A stretch of 64,000 nt of DNA, from NCBI GenBank assembly GCA_001873365.1, contig MNYZ01000080.1, forward strand, positions 1-64,000. Direction: 5' to 3'. Below, one piece after another: positions 7,791-15,923 of this stretch (its first letter is position 1; each line of letters begins with the position of its first letter). Under the pieces are notes generated by a model. That model made no database searches and had not been told where the DNA came from. It saw only the letters and a program-made list of their open reading frames with translations. Made by a program: the position numbers and the translations under genes. The stretch comes from Oscillatoriales cyanobacterium CG2_30_40_61. Lineage in GTDB: Bacteria; Cyanobacteriota; Cyanobacteriia; Cyanobacteriales; Microcoleaceae.

Positions 7791-9077
7791 ATGAATCCTT
7801 TGTCCTCAGAATCATCACCTGCTGTTTCCAACTCCGTTGATGCTTTATTAAGCCTGCGAGGAATTGCCTGTTTAGTCGTTGTATTATTCCATTGTAGCAT
7901 ATCACGGGAATTAATTGTTTATCCCCCCTATGATTTTTCTTGGTTACTATTAGGAGATGGGATTGTTGCCGTCTGGATATTTTTTGCCCTTTCAGGATAT
8001 TTAATGGGGAAAGCCTTTTATACCTATCGATATTTACCCACGGTATCGGGATATAAAGCATTTTTTATGAATCGATTTTTAAGAATTTGTCCTCTCTATT
8101 ATTTTTCAGTATTAATTATTGCAATTTTTGTCTATCCTGAAATTTTAAAAGCAGAAAAATGGTTTGAATTAGTTAGAATTCTAACTTTTACCTATACCTT
8201 CCCTTTGCCTTTATCCCCTAATCATCCCGATTTTAATTTTAATCCGGTGATTTGGTCATTATCAACGGAAGTTCAGTTTTATTTAATAGTACCTTTTTTA
8301 TATACCGCTTTTCGGCCGATTCTGGTCAGTCGGACTAAAATTTTAATCACCGCCCTGGCTATTATTGGGTTTACATCAATCTGTCGAGGTTTTGCCCTAC
8401 TATTCTTCCCCCATCATACCTCTCTTATCCTCAGTTTAGATGTATTTCTATCCGGTTTTTTACTAAATGCTTGGTTTCAATGTAAACCCCGGAAAAATAC
8501 GCAACCCTCAATTTTTCTTCCCCTGAAGAAACAGTTTAAAAACTTCATCTCTTTAAAAGCTATGGCAATTTTTGTCATGGTCGGTTTATACCTACTTTCA
8601 GCCTATCATGGCTACCATCACGAATTATGGAATACCACGACTCGTCCAGCCACATTAATGCAGAGAAGTCTATTTATTACGCCATTTAGTTATTATGTTA
8701 TGCCTGTACTCACTGGAATTTGTACAACATTTTTTATCTATGCGTTTGAATGCAATGGTCAGTATAATAACAGAGTAAAAAATAAAAAGCTATCCTTTGA
8801 AACCTGTCTGGAAAATCCGGCAAGAATTTTAGAAATTATGGGAGTATTATCCTATGGAATTTATTTATGGCATTATCATATAATTCAAAAAATAGCTCCT
8901 ATTGTTCAAGTTACTGACCCCTTAACCACGTTTTTTCATAAACTTTCTGTGGTTATAGTTTTATCTATTATTTTAGCAACTGTTACTTATTCTTTGGTGG
9001 AAGTTCCCTATGCGAAACGAAAAAAATATGGTGTAATAGGGAACAGGGAACAGGAAACAGGGAACAGTAGGTTATAA
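7791..9077 (+). CDS. Acyltransferase 3 family membrane protein (OafA/YrhL-like)
   Basis: Integral membrane O-acyltransferase that would acetylate or acylate an exported sugar. The 428-residue protein begins with the family signature LLSLRGIACLVVVLFHCSIS (Arg and His of the active site) and has about ten hydrophobic segments. Others include VWIFFALSGYLMGK and a late LSYGIYLWHYHI. The last residues, about GNREQETGNSRL, are encoded by the heptamer repeat at 9039-9067, so the natural C terminus was probably altered by repeat growth. The acceptor is unknown; an O-antigen-ligase-like protein lies 5 kb downstream. Confidence 0.88.
   Translation: MNPLSSESSPAVSNSVDALLSLRGIACLVVVLFHCSISRELIVYPPYDFSWLLLGDGIVAVWIFFALSGYLMGKAFYTYRYLPTVSGYKAFFMNRFLRICPLYYFSVLIIAIFVYPEILKAEKWFELVRILTFTYTFPLPLSPNHPDFNFNPVIWSLSTEVQFYLIVPFLYTAFRPILVSRTKILITALAIIGFTSICRGFALLFFPHHTSLILSLDVFLSGFLLNAWFQCKPRKNTQPSIFLPLKKQFKNFISLKAMAIFVMVGLYLLSAYHGYHHELWNTTTRPATLMQRSLFITPFSYYVMPVLTGICTTFFIYAFECNGQYNNRVKNKKLSFETCLENPARILEIMGVLSYGIYLWHYHIIQKIAPIVQVTDPLTTFFHKLSVVIVLSIILATVTYSLVEVPYAKRKKYGVIGNREQETGNSRL
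9039..9067. repeat. Heptamer tandem repeat (GGGAACA)
   Basis: Four near-identical GGGAACA heptamers overlap the last codons of the acyltransferase gene and encode its tail. Short tandemly repeated heptamers (STRR) are known from filamentous cyanobacteria. Confidence 0.85.
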
Positions 9078-9092
9078 CTAGGTTACAGCACA

Positions 9093-9134
9093 TAACTGAT
9101 AACTGATAACTGATAACTGATAACTGATAACTGA
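9093..9134. repeat. Heptamer tandem repeat (TAACTGA x6)
   Basis: Six exact copies of TAACTGA lie between the convergent acyltransferase and larC genes. The perfect copies suggest recent slippage. Confidence 0.95.
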
Positions 9135-9153
9135 AAAAACCTATTACCCATTT

Positions 9154-10413
9154 TTAAGGTAAACCATACCAACTTTGTAATGCTAATCGATGAACTTCTA
9201 ACCAACTAACTTTATGCTGTTTAGCGAGTTTGGCACAGTCTTCATATTCCGGTTGAACATTAGTAATTTTTTTCCCAGAAAAACCTACTTTCACTCTAAC
9301 TGCACCATATTGGGTTTCAACTATTTGAATATCACGTTTCAAAATACTACGATTTTGTAGGGTATGACGAATGCCTAAAGTTGTGGTTTCTCGAAATAAT
9401 ATAGCTTCACAGGTTTGATGATGTTCCGGGTGACAAATAACCGTTAATAATACTCCTAAACGGGATTTTTTCATAGTAATTGGTTGGCTAAAAACATCAA
9501 TAGCCCCCGCTTGAAATAACAGTTCAAAAGTATACGCAATCACTTGAGGACTTAAATCATCAATTTGAGTTTGGAGTACGGAAATAGTTTCTGCAATCGT
9601 TTGAATTTCCGTATTAACCGTTGCCAAAATATCAGAATCCAGAGATTGATTTTGTTCCCCAATCCATAGTCTTAAAATATTAGGAATAGGTAAATCCCTA
9701 GACCCGGCACCTAATCCAATAGTTTGAATAGATAAAGCCGGAGGTTCTCCAAAACCTTGGGCTAAAGTCACCGCAATTGCTGCCCCCGTTGGTGTTACTA
9801 ATTCTCGTTCAATCCCATTACTATAAACTGGAACTTTCCCGATTTCAAATAACTTTAAAACCGCCGGAGCGGGCACGGGTAATTGACCATGGGCAGCCCA
9901 AACTGTTCCCCCACCCGTGGGTAATGTAGAACAATAAAATTGTTCAATATTTAACCAATCTAAACCTAAACAAGTCCCGACAATATCAACAATAGCATCC
10001 GTCGCCCCGACTTCATGAAAATGTACTTCTTCAATCGGAATACCATGAACATCTGATTCCGCTTGGGCTAACTTGCGAAAAATAGCTAAACTCCAAATTT
10101 CCACCTGTTGAGGTAATTTAGCTTGTATAATAATAGCTTCAATTTGCGATAAATGCCGGGTAGCAGTAGAATGATGATGATGTTCATGATCATGATGATC
10201 AGAGTTTGGTTTAATTAAATTAACAGAAACTTTCGTAGCTAACTGTCCCTGACGACGAACAGGTTCGGATTTTAAATCATATTCTGCCCCAATTCCCAGT
10301 AACTCTAACTTTTCTTTTAAATAATCCAAAGGAACACCCGCATGGACTAATGCTCCCAGACACATATCGCCAGAAATTCCTGTTGGACATTGAAAATAAG
10401 CAATCTTAGCCAT
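9154..10413 (-). CDS. larC: LarC-type nickel insertion protein (NPN cofactor nickel chelatase)
   Basis: LarC uses CTP and inserts nickel into pyridinium-3,5-bisthiocarboxylate mononucleotide to give the nickel-pincer nucleotide cofactor first found in lactate racemase. The 419-residue protein has the family start AYFQCPTGISGDMCLGAL, a His-rich metal-binding stretch around residues 73-81 (HHDHEHHHH), the core HFHEVGATDAIVDIVG and STLPTGGGTVWAAHGQLPVP, and a C-terminal chelatase domain. Many LarC genes are encoded across a programmed frameshift; here it is one continuous frame. No larA, larB or larE gene is in the window. The gene converges with the acyltransferase gene and diverges from the YciO/Sua5 gene. 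Confidence 0.93.
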   Translation of the reverse strand: MAKIAYFQCPTGISGDMCLGALVHAGVPLDYLKEKLELLGIGAEYDLKSEPVRRQGQLATKVSVNLIKPNSDHHDHEHHHHSTATRHLSQIEAIIIQAKLPQQVEIWSLAIFRKLAQAESDVHGIPIEEVHFHEVGATDAIVDIVGTCLGLDWLNIEQFYCSTLPTGGGTVWAAHGQLPVPAPAVLKLFEIGKVPVYSNGIERELVTPTGAAIAVTLAQGFGEPPALSIQTIGLGAGSRDLPIPNILRLWIGEQNQSLDSDILATVNTEIQTIAETISVLQTQIDDLSPQVIAYTFELLFQAGAIDVFSQPITMKKSRLGVLLTVICHPEHHQTCEAILFRETTTLGIRHTLQNRSILKRDIQIVETQYGAVRVKVGFSGKKITNVQPEYEDCAKLAKQHKVSWLEVHRLALQSWYGLP

Positions 10414-10475
10414 AATTTGTCGTTAGTCTGCTAGTCTTAAAATAAAATTTGTTCTCTAAAATACAACATTTTACC

Positions 10476-11141
10476 ATGGCAATTATATACGAAATTCACC
10501 CCCAAAACCCCCAAGAACGCATCCTAGAAAAAATCAAAGACGACCTCAAAGATGGGGCGGTGATGCTGTATCCGACCGATACGGTCTATGCCATTGGTTG
10601 TGATTTAACCGTTAAGTCAGCCATTGAAAGAGTCCGACGCATCAAACAAATCTCCAATGATAAACCCCTAACTTTCCTGTGTTCTTCCCTGTCTAATATT
10701 ACCGATTATGCCATTGTAAGTGACTCCGCCTATCGTTTAATTAAAAGATTAGTTCCAGGGACATACACTTTCTTATTACCCGCGACTAAATTAGTTCCTA
10801 AATTAGTCATGTCTCCTAAACGAAAAACCACCGGTATTCGTGTCCCGAATCATCAAGGTTGTTTGTCCATTCTGAAAACTTTAGGCAATCCGATTATTTC
10901 AACTTCTGCCCATATTACCACAGAAGAAGAAGGTCAAGCGCCGATTGCTTTACCCATAGAACATCAAGTTGATAAAGCCAGATTGTACGATAGTTTAGGT
11001 AAATTAGTCGATATTATTGTGGATGATACATCAGACCCAGGATATCACGTTTCAACCATTATTGATTTAACAACTGATCAACCTATTATTATTAGAAAAG
11101 GTCAAGGCTGGGAAGAAGTAGAAGAATGGTTTCAAGAATAA
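10476..11141 (+). CDS. Sua5/YciO/YrdC family protein (threonylcarbamoyl-AMP synthase-like)
   Basis: Member of the YrdC-fold family, whose characterised enzymes make threonylcarbamoyl-AMP for t6A37 tRNA modification. The 221-residue protein shows the fold's ATP/threonine-binding elements: GAVMLYPTDTVYAIGCD, KRIKQISNDKPLTFLC-like basic segment, a late GIRVPNH and ISTSAH. The length and the absence of a Sua5 C-terminal domain place it near the YciO subgroup, whose exact role is less certain. I chose ATG 10476 over a TTG at 10449: the TTG would add nine unsupported residues. It is transcribed away from larC. Confidence 0.88.
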   Translation: MAIIYEIHPQNPQERILEKIKDDLKDGAVMLYPTDTVYAIGCDLTVKSAIERVRRIKQISNDKPLTFLCSSLSNITDYAIVSDSAYRLIKRLVPGTYTFLLPATKLVPKLVMSPKRKTTGIRVPNHQGCLSILKTLGNPIISTSAHITTEEEGQAPIALPIEHQVDKARLYDSLGKLVDIIVDDTSDPGYHVSTIIDLTTDQPIIIRKGQGWEEVEEWFQE

Positions 11142-11267
11142 TTATAGCATTTTTAGGGGCGGGTTAATCGAGAGGCGCGGTGATTAACAAATATCTAACA
11201 CCAAGCCGCCCTTACTTACTTCTTTGTGTCTTCGTGTCTTTGTGGTTTAACTAAAATTATCACAATA

Positions 11268-11292
11268 AAAATCCTCTTTTTAAGGAGGATTT
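11268..11292 (-). terminator. Rho-independent terminator for the 53-codon minus-strand gene
   Basis: Read on the minus strand, AAATCCTC and GAGGATTT form an 8-bp stem followed by TTATT. It lies 17 bp beyond the stop codon at 11309, which supports the small gene being real. It might also act weakly on the plus strand, where a T-rich tract follows. Confidence 0.7.
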
Positions 11293-11308
11293 AGATGATT
11301 TTATTTTT

Positions 11309-11470
11309 TTATAAATTATAACGTTTTTCTAACCAAATTCTAAGTTCCTGCTCCGTATCAAACCGGGCTTGATCACCCGTCACCGGATCATAAATTTGCC
11401 AAATCCTATTGCCGTCAGCGTCTTTTTTTTGCCAGATTTTCGGTTCAGTTTGTGAAGCTAAGGCATTCAC
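11309..11470 (-). CDS. Small conserved-type cyanobacterial protein, 53 residues
   Basis: A short frame with a GTG start at 11470, an in-frame TGA upstream (about 11493) and a stop at 11309-11311. It reads MNALASQTEPKIWQKKD..., with GNRIWQIYDPVTG, then a C-terminal EQELRIWLEKRYNL. From memory, short cyanobacterial hypotheticals share this pattern of W-x-x-YDP-x-TG and a final R-x-WLE-x-R helix; no function is known to me. Two Trp-bearing strands followed by a helix suggest a small folded domain. A terminator hairpin sits just downstream. Its 5' end abuts the aminotransferase remnant on the other strand, so its own promoter must lie within or beyond that remnant. Confidence 0.65.
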   Translation of the reverse strand: MNALASQTEPKIWQKKDADGNRIWQIYDPVTGDQARFDTEQELRIWLEKRYNL

Positions 11471-11550
11471 AAATATTTTGTTGCGGTCTCTATCTCACCC
11501 GTACAGATGCAGTTATACTAAATTGTAACCATAACAGTTTGATTGAGCTG

Positions 11551-11799
11551 AACTGTTATGCTAGTTCTCACCCTTCTGGGGGTCATGTATTGTGGGTAGA
11601 ATTGCCCGCTCATTTTGACGCTTTAGAATTATATGAACAAGCCTATCAACATCAAATTAGTATTGCCCCAGGTTCGATGTTTTCGGCATCGGTCGCCTAT
11701 CAAAACTGTTTTCGCTTAAACTGCGGTTTACCTTGGTCAGAGCAACTGGATCAAGCGATGAAAATTTTGGGCAATTTAATCAAAAATATTAATCAGTAG
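11551..11799 (+). pseudogene. C-terminal remnant of a PLP aminotransferase (MocR/GntR type)
   Basis: The reading frame ending at 11799 contains HPSGGHVLWVELP, then IAPGSMFSAS, FRLNCGLPWSE and a final helix. This is the end of the aminotransferase domain of MocR-like regulators or related PLP enzymes. Nothing upstream of about residue HPSGG resembles the family: the PLP-lysine and the whole N-terminal two-thirds are missing, and the 53-codon gene runs the other way there. An open frame extends upstream to ATG 11452, but that part looks unrelated. It is most likely a deletion remnant. A short expressed protein cannot be excluded. Confidence 0.75.
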
Positions 11800-11821
11800 A
11801 GACGTGCCATGGCGCGTCTGT

Positions 11822-11930
11822 ATTACCCATTACCCATTACCCTGTTACTGAGCGAAGTCGAAGTATTACCTGTTACTCATTACTCATTCCCTGTTACCCA
11901 TTACTCATTACTCATTACCCATTCCCGATT
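11822..11930. repeat. Degenerate heptamer repeat tract (ATTACCC/ATTACTC)
   Basis: About a dozen variants of ATTACCC, ATTACTC and CTGTTAC follow one another, with an inserted CTGAGCGAAGTCGAAG segment. The tract lies between the aminotransferase remnant and the GGDEF gene and ends at the latter's stop codon. Confidence 0.8.
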
Positions 11931-12955
11931 CATTCAATCATTGTGGGTGCAACCTGAACTTGGTCACGCCCTTGAAATTTTGCACTGTACATGGCTTTAT
12001 CTGCGGCACTAATTAACTCTTGGATATGGGATTGATCTCCGGGGATGGCACAAGCAGCACCGGAACTATTGGTAATAAAAGAACTGATCGGGGATGAATC
12101 ATGGTGAATTTGCATAGAACGGATTTCTAGTTGAATTTCCTCCGCAATTTGTCGAGCAGTTTCCACATCGACATGAGGCAAAATAACCGCAAATTCCTCC
12201 CCTCCATAACGAGCAACTAAATAGGGTTTAGATTCCCTAACTCTTTTAACAGCAGTTTCAATGGAATTAGCAATTCTTTGTAAGCAATAATCCCCAGCTA
12301 AATGACCATAGGTATCATTATAAAACTTAAAAAAATCCACATCACATAAAATCATAGAAAGATATTCCCCTGCACAGGATTGCCATTGTGCTTGTAAATA
12401 GGTATAAAACTGACGGCGGTTCGCCACTTGAGTCAGATCATCGAGGGAGGCTAAACGCTTGAGTTGTTGATTTTCAGCTTGTAATTTGATCAGTAATTCT
12501 TGTTGAAATTCCAGTTGTTTTTTAAGGGTTTTAATGGTAATATCTGGCAATGGTTTAGCCTCTAAATTATTCAAATTTATCAAGGAATTTAAGGTGTTAA
12601 GAGTTGTTTCTAAAGACTGAGGTTTAGGGTTGTTCATGGCAGAATAATGATTCATCCAGAGTAAAGGAACATTTTGAGTTATTTTGGCTTGTTTTAATTT
12701 TTGATGCGTTTCTTGAGGATTGGCTTTATTGGCATCAAAGGGAATCAAAATCAGATCAGGATTACTATATTCAGCATGAAAAATAGCACTTTCTGGATCG
12801 GGAGAAATCACAAAATTTAAGTTAAATTGGTTCAATAGGTTAACAAATGATCTAAAATTGAATAAGTTGCTTTCCTCAATGACAATAATAATATAGGGTT
12901 TGAATAGACGGTGATTCATGATTGGTATGCAACCTGGGGAATTTAAGTTCAGCAT
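11930..12955 (-). CDS. Diguanylate cyclase with degenerate receiver domain
   Basis: Predicted to make c-di-GMP from two GTP. The 341-residue protein has an N-terminal response-regulator-like fold (residues about 20-110) in which the usual DD pair is EE and the phosphorylated Asp position reads LIPFD, so it is probably a pseudo-receiver. A coiled coil (about 145-168) leads to a GGDEF domain with LDDLTQVANRR, CDVDFFKFYNDTYGH and the active-site loop RYGGEEF. The inhibitory RxxD site is absent (Ser and Tyr at those positions). The start may be Met1 or Met13. It is transcribed divergently from the MAPEG gene across a region with two CRP-like sites. Confidence 0.9.
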   Translation of the reverse strand: MLNLNSPGCIPIMNHRLFKPYIIIVIEESNLFNFRSFVNLLNQFNLNFVISPDPESAIFHAEYSNPDLILIPFDANKANPQETHQKLKQAKITQNVPLLWMNHYSAMNNPKPQSLETTLNTLNSLINLNNLEAKPLPDITIKTLKKQLEFQQELLIKLQAENQQLKRLASLDDLTQVANRRQFYTYLQAQWQSCAGEYLSMILCDVDFFKFYNDTYGHLAGDYCLQRIANSIETAVKRVRESKPYLVARYGGEEFAVILPHVDVETARQIAEEIQLEIRSMQIHHDSSPISSFITNSSGAACAIPGDQSHIQELISAADKAMYSAKFQGRDQVQVAPTMIE

Positions 12956-13081
12956 TTTGACCTAATTAATGACATCGAACTGACTGAAGTATCTAATGTT
13001 TGGTTTCGACTCGCAGTGATAGAGCTTGGATAAACCTGTGATAGTTTCAAACCTTTAATGTGACGATCAGGTGAGATCAAA

Positions 13082-13120
13082 TATGACTTAGATCACAAAT
13101 TATCAGTGACTTAGATCACA
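13082..13120. promoter_or_regulatory. Two tandem CRP/SyCRP1-like operator sites
   Basis: The 18-bp sequence TGACTTAGATCACAAATT is repeated exactly 23 bp apart (13084-13101 and 13107-13124). Each copy sits in a CRP-type palindrome: TATGACTTAGATCACA (13082-13097) and AGTGACTTAGATCACA (13105-13120). The second contains the GTGA-N6-TCAC core. They lie between the divergent GGDEF (start 12955) and MAPEG (start 13301) genes and could control either. Binding by a cAMP receptor protein is inference. Confidence 0.55.
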
Positions 13121-13161
13121 AATTGACTAGGGTCGGGTGGCAAAACCCACAGTATCGAAGT

Positions 13162-13247
13162 CTCCCCAGTTAGGGGAATTGAGGGGTGGAGGCTAAATTT
13201 TTGATCACAAACTTGTGTGACCTCTCTCTCACCCCCTAGGTGGGGAG
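13162..13247. repeat. Inverted repeat in intergenic region
   Basis: CTCCCCAGTTAGGGG (13162-13176) is matched, imperfectly and in reverse, by CCCCCTAGGTGGGGAG (about 13232-13247), with about 55 bp between. Each arm is also locally self-complementary. Purpose unknown; probably a dispersed repeat. Confidence 0.55.
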
Positions 13248-13300
13248 TCGGGTGTAGGATAGAAAAGGTTGATGTACTGAATCAAAAAAAATAGGTGTCT

Positions 13301-13690
13301 ATGTCAATTTGGCCCAGTTTAGTCACAATTTGTGCGTTACTACTGTATTTGGTCGTGACGATTAATGTCGGACGTGCCCGCATCAAATACAAAATTATGC
13401 CCCCGGAAATGACCGGAGACGAGAATTTTGAGCGGGTGGTACGAGTCCAACAAAATACCCTAGAACAATTAGTTTTATTTCTTCCGGCCCTGTGGCTGTT
13501 TTCCCAATGGATCAACCCGATTTGGGCTGGGGGTTTAGGGGGAGTTTGGATCATCGGACGAATTTTATTTGCTTGGGGATATTACCAAGCCGCCGAAAAA
13601 CGAACTTTAGGATTTGCGATCAGTTCCCTGGTTAGTTTTACCCTTTTAGGAGGTGCTATAGTTGGAGTGATTCTTTCTCTTAGGTCGTAA
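13301..13690 (+). CDS. MAPEG family membrane protein
   Basis: Membrane-associated protein of the eicosanoid and glutathione metabolism family, 129 residues with four predicted transmembrane helices. The MAPEG signature is visible in FERVVRVQQNTLEQLVLFLPALW (quoted here in part as RVQQNTLEQLVLF), followed by GRILFAWGYY. Bacterial members may act as glutathione transferases or peroxidases on lipids; the substrate here is unknown. ATG 13301 is preferred over a GTG at 13295 six bases upstream. The gene is about 180 bp downstream of two CRP-like sites. Confidence 0.88.
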   Translation: MSIWPSLVTICALLLYLVVTINVGRARIKYKIMPPEMTGDENFERVVRVQQNTLEQLVLFLPALWLFSQWINPIWAGGLGGVWIIGRILFAWGYYQAAEKRTLGFAISSLVSFTLLGGAIVGVILSLRS

Positions 13691-13736
13691 AATTACTCCT
13701 GGTTCCAATATTCTGTAATCCTTAGTTTTAAATGCG

Positions 13737-13964
13737 ATGGCAACAACACTTTTACCTTTAGAAAAAAAACTGAATCTGCACACCCTTGAAATTCAACTAT
13801 TGCAATCAGCTTTATCACAAGCTGAAACAGTGGGTGAACTCACGGCTTTGATTATTAATCATACCCATTTGGAGATTATGCAGGCCTTTGAACAACTTTC
13901 CTCTCCTGAGCAACAGCGAGTACAGGAACTTTGGGAAATCAAAATTTCTGACCGTTGGAAATAA
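13737..13964 (+). CDS. Small protein of unknown function, 75 residues
   Basis: No family recognised. The sequence is predicted to be mostly helical and soluble, with a leucine-rich first half (LNLHTLEIQLLQSALSQA) and a polar second half ending KISDRWK. It lies 46 bp after the MAPEG gene and only 13 bp before the O-antigen-ligase-like gene, so it probably belongs to the same transcript as the latter. The tight spacing and ordinary codon use support a real gene. Confidence 0.6.
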   Translation: MATTLLPLEKKLNLHTLEIQLLQSALSQAETVGELTALIINHTHLEIMQAFEQLSSPEQQRVQELWEIKISDRWK

Positions 13965-13977
13965 CTATTAGATCCTA

Positions 13978-15585
13978 ATGTCTAACTTCCCCAGCCCTCC
14001 CCCAAAATCATCACTTCCGGGTCAGGATCAGCCTGAATTTAACCAAATCGATCCCCTTATGGAAAGTCAGACTCTCCCCCCCACGAGATCGGATTTTCTG
14101 CGGTTTTTGGGCATGATTAGTGCTGTAGGATTGTTAGTCGGACTGCTACTATTTGCCAATGGGTTGAGTGTAATTACTATTACCCTAATTACATTGGCGC
14201 TGATGATTATGGCGCTCTGTTGGCGCTATCCCCGCCCCGGACTATGGGCATTTTTAATTTATTTACCCTTTGCCGGGACAATTTCCTATTGGGTGGGTAA
14301 CGATCATTTCCTTTTCCATTTAGCCAAAGATGGGTTATATATTCCCGCCTTAATTGGTTTGGTTATGGAATTAAGAAAAAAAAAGTTACCCCTGATTAAT
14401 CCCCCCCAACTTAAAATTCCCCTGTTAATTTTATTTATAATTGCGATTGTTACCTTAATTGCCGTTAATGGTGTCCTACAAAAACACGCCACCCCCGATA
14501 ATCAACCCTTTGCCGTAGGACTGTTTGGCCTAAAAGTTTTAATGGGATATATTCCCCTGCTCACCTGTGGTTATTATTTAATTCGCCATCGTCAAGATCT
14601 GGAATTTTTTACTCGGTTACAAGTAGTTTTAATCTTAATTTGCTGCGTTTTAGGATTAATTCAATTTGGATTAGTTGTTACCGGATATTGTCCTGATAAT
14701 ACGGGTTTACCCGAACATTTATTATTAAGGGCAAATGTGCAGCGAAAATGTTTGGTAGGCGGGGCTTTAGGATATTTACCCGCAGAAAATTTTATTCGTT
14801 TACCCGGAACCTTTGTGGCCCCTTGGCATTGGGCTTGGTTTTTAGTTTCGAGTACGTTTTTCTGTTTCGCTACGGCCTTTAGCGATCCTAAATTACGCTG
14901 GCGTTTAATGGGTTTAGTCACCTTAGCTTTAGTCATACTGAATGCCATTGTTTCCGGCCAAAGAACGGCCCTTCTAGCCTCGCCATCGATTGTGATCCTA
15001 CTCCTGGTTGCTACCAGTCATATTTCCAGAATTAAGCGACTTTTAGTGATTTTCCTGGGGATGTTTATTTTTGTTTTGGGAACCTGGATGATTGCCCCCG
15101 AAGTGATGACCGAGCGAGTTGATAACTTTATTGGACGTTGGAATGCCGATCCTCCGGCGGTGTTTTTAACCAAGCAAACTAACTTTAGTTTGAAAGCCCA
15201 TCGAGGCTTTTTAGGCAATGGTTTAGGGGAAGCCACAACTTCAGCCCGAGGGTTAGGAAAAACTCGATTAATTGAAGCCTATTATCCTAAATTGTTCTAT
15301 GAAATTGGGCCATTTGGAGTGGCTGCTTTCTTGTTTTTAGTGACTAATATTACGATTTTTGGGTTTAAATCCTATCATCAATTACAGGATCATAGTCTGT
15401 GGGGTTATGGAATCATTTTCTGGATTTTTATTGTTTTAATTAGCTACAATCCCTACTGGTATCCTCTGGATACCGATCCAGTGGCGGTATATTATTGGTT
15501 TTTAGTCGGTGTACTTTTCAAATTACCTAATATTCAAAAGCAAGAACAGAAAAAAGACCTAACACCAGCATCTATTCCTAGTTAA
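13978..15585 (+). CDS. O-antigen ligase-like (Wzy/WaaL family) membrane protein
   Basis: Polytopic membrane protein of 535 residues with a soluble N-terminal tail of about 40 residues and roughly eleven hydrophobic helices. A long periplasmic loop precedes the last helices, and contains RLPGTFVAPWHWAW and GRWNADPPAVF, then the family's typical GNGLGEAT and EAYYPKLFYEIGPFG. Proteins of this family polymerise or ligate exported polysaccharide. Cyanobacteria use them for lipopolysaccharide, capsule or exopolysaccharide; the actual substrate cannot be told. No glycosyltransferase cluster surrounds it. It follows the 75-codon gene by 13 bp. Confidence 0.82.
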   Translation: MSNFPSPPPKSSLPGQDQPEFNQIDPLMESQTLPPTRSDFLRFLGMISAVGLLVGLLLFANGLSVITITLITLALMIMALCWRYPRPGLWAFLIYLPFAGTISYWVGNDHFLFHLAKDGLYIPALIGLVMELRKKKLPLINPPQLKIPLLILFIIAIVTLIAVNGVLQKHATPDNQPFAVGLFGLKVLMGYIPLLTCGYYLIRHRQDLEFFTRLQVVLILICCVLGLIQFGLVVTGYCPDNTGLPEHLLLRANVQRKCLVGGALGYLPAENFIRLPGTFVAPWHWAWFLVSSTFFCFATAFSDPKLRWRLMGLVTLALVILNAIVSGQRTALLASPSIVILLLVATSHISRIKRLLVIFLGMFIFVLGTWMIAPEVMTERVDNFIGRWNADPPAVFLTKQTNFSLKAHRGFLGNGLGEATTSARGLGKTRLIEAYYPKLFYEIGPFGVAAFLFLVTNITIFGFKSYHQLQDHSLWGYGIIFWIFIVLISYNPYWYPLDTDPVAVYYWFLVGVLFKLPNIQKQEQKKDLTPASIPS

Positions 15586-15923
15586 TATTGTTTTGATAAA
15601 TCCTTACACAAATGTTAATCGGATCACAACTCAATGGGGTTGAGTCAAGTAGCAAAAAAATGTTATAATTATAAATTATATTGTGATATGAAGGATTATT
15701 AGAAAAAATGAGCTTTGGGATGTGGATTATTTCGAGGATAAAAGTACCCAAGTCTAAAACCTCGATAATAAATAGGATTGAGACTGTTCAGTTTTGTCAA
15801 ATACCATAACTACCCGAGAAACTTCACCCCATACCCGCCAGAAAAATCAACAGGGGTCTTCATCCCAACCTGTAGTGATTTAGCTATGCCTTAAATTCAT
15901 ACCCTATCCGATCTGATTTCCCA
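15586..15923. other. Intergenic region before the c-di-GMP operon
   Basis: No supported gene. It contains an AT-rich stretch (about 15660-15690) that could hold a promoter, a weak CTCAA...TTGAG hairpin near 15630, and a 33-codon frame from ATG at about 15708 that resembles nothing known. Confidence 0.4.

Noticed and set aside
10449-10475. TTG start for the YciO/Sua5 gene
   Set aside because: It would add nine residues not typical of the family; ATG 10476 is a better start.
11809-12012. 67-codon frame after the aminotransferase remnant
   Set aside because: Made mostly of heptamer repeat sequence and antisense to the end of the GGDEF gene.
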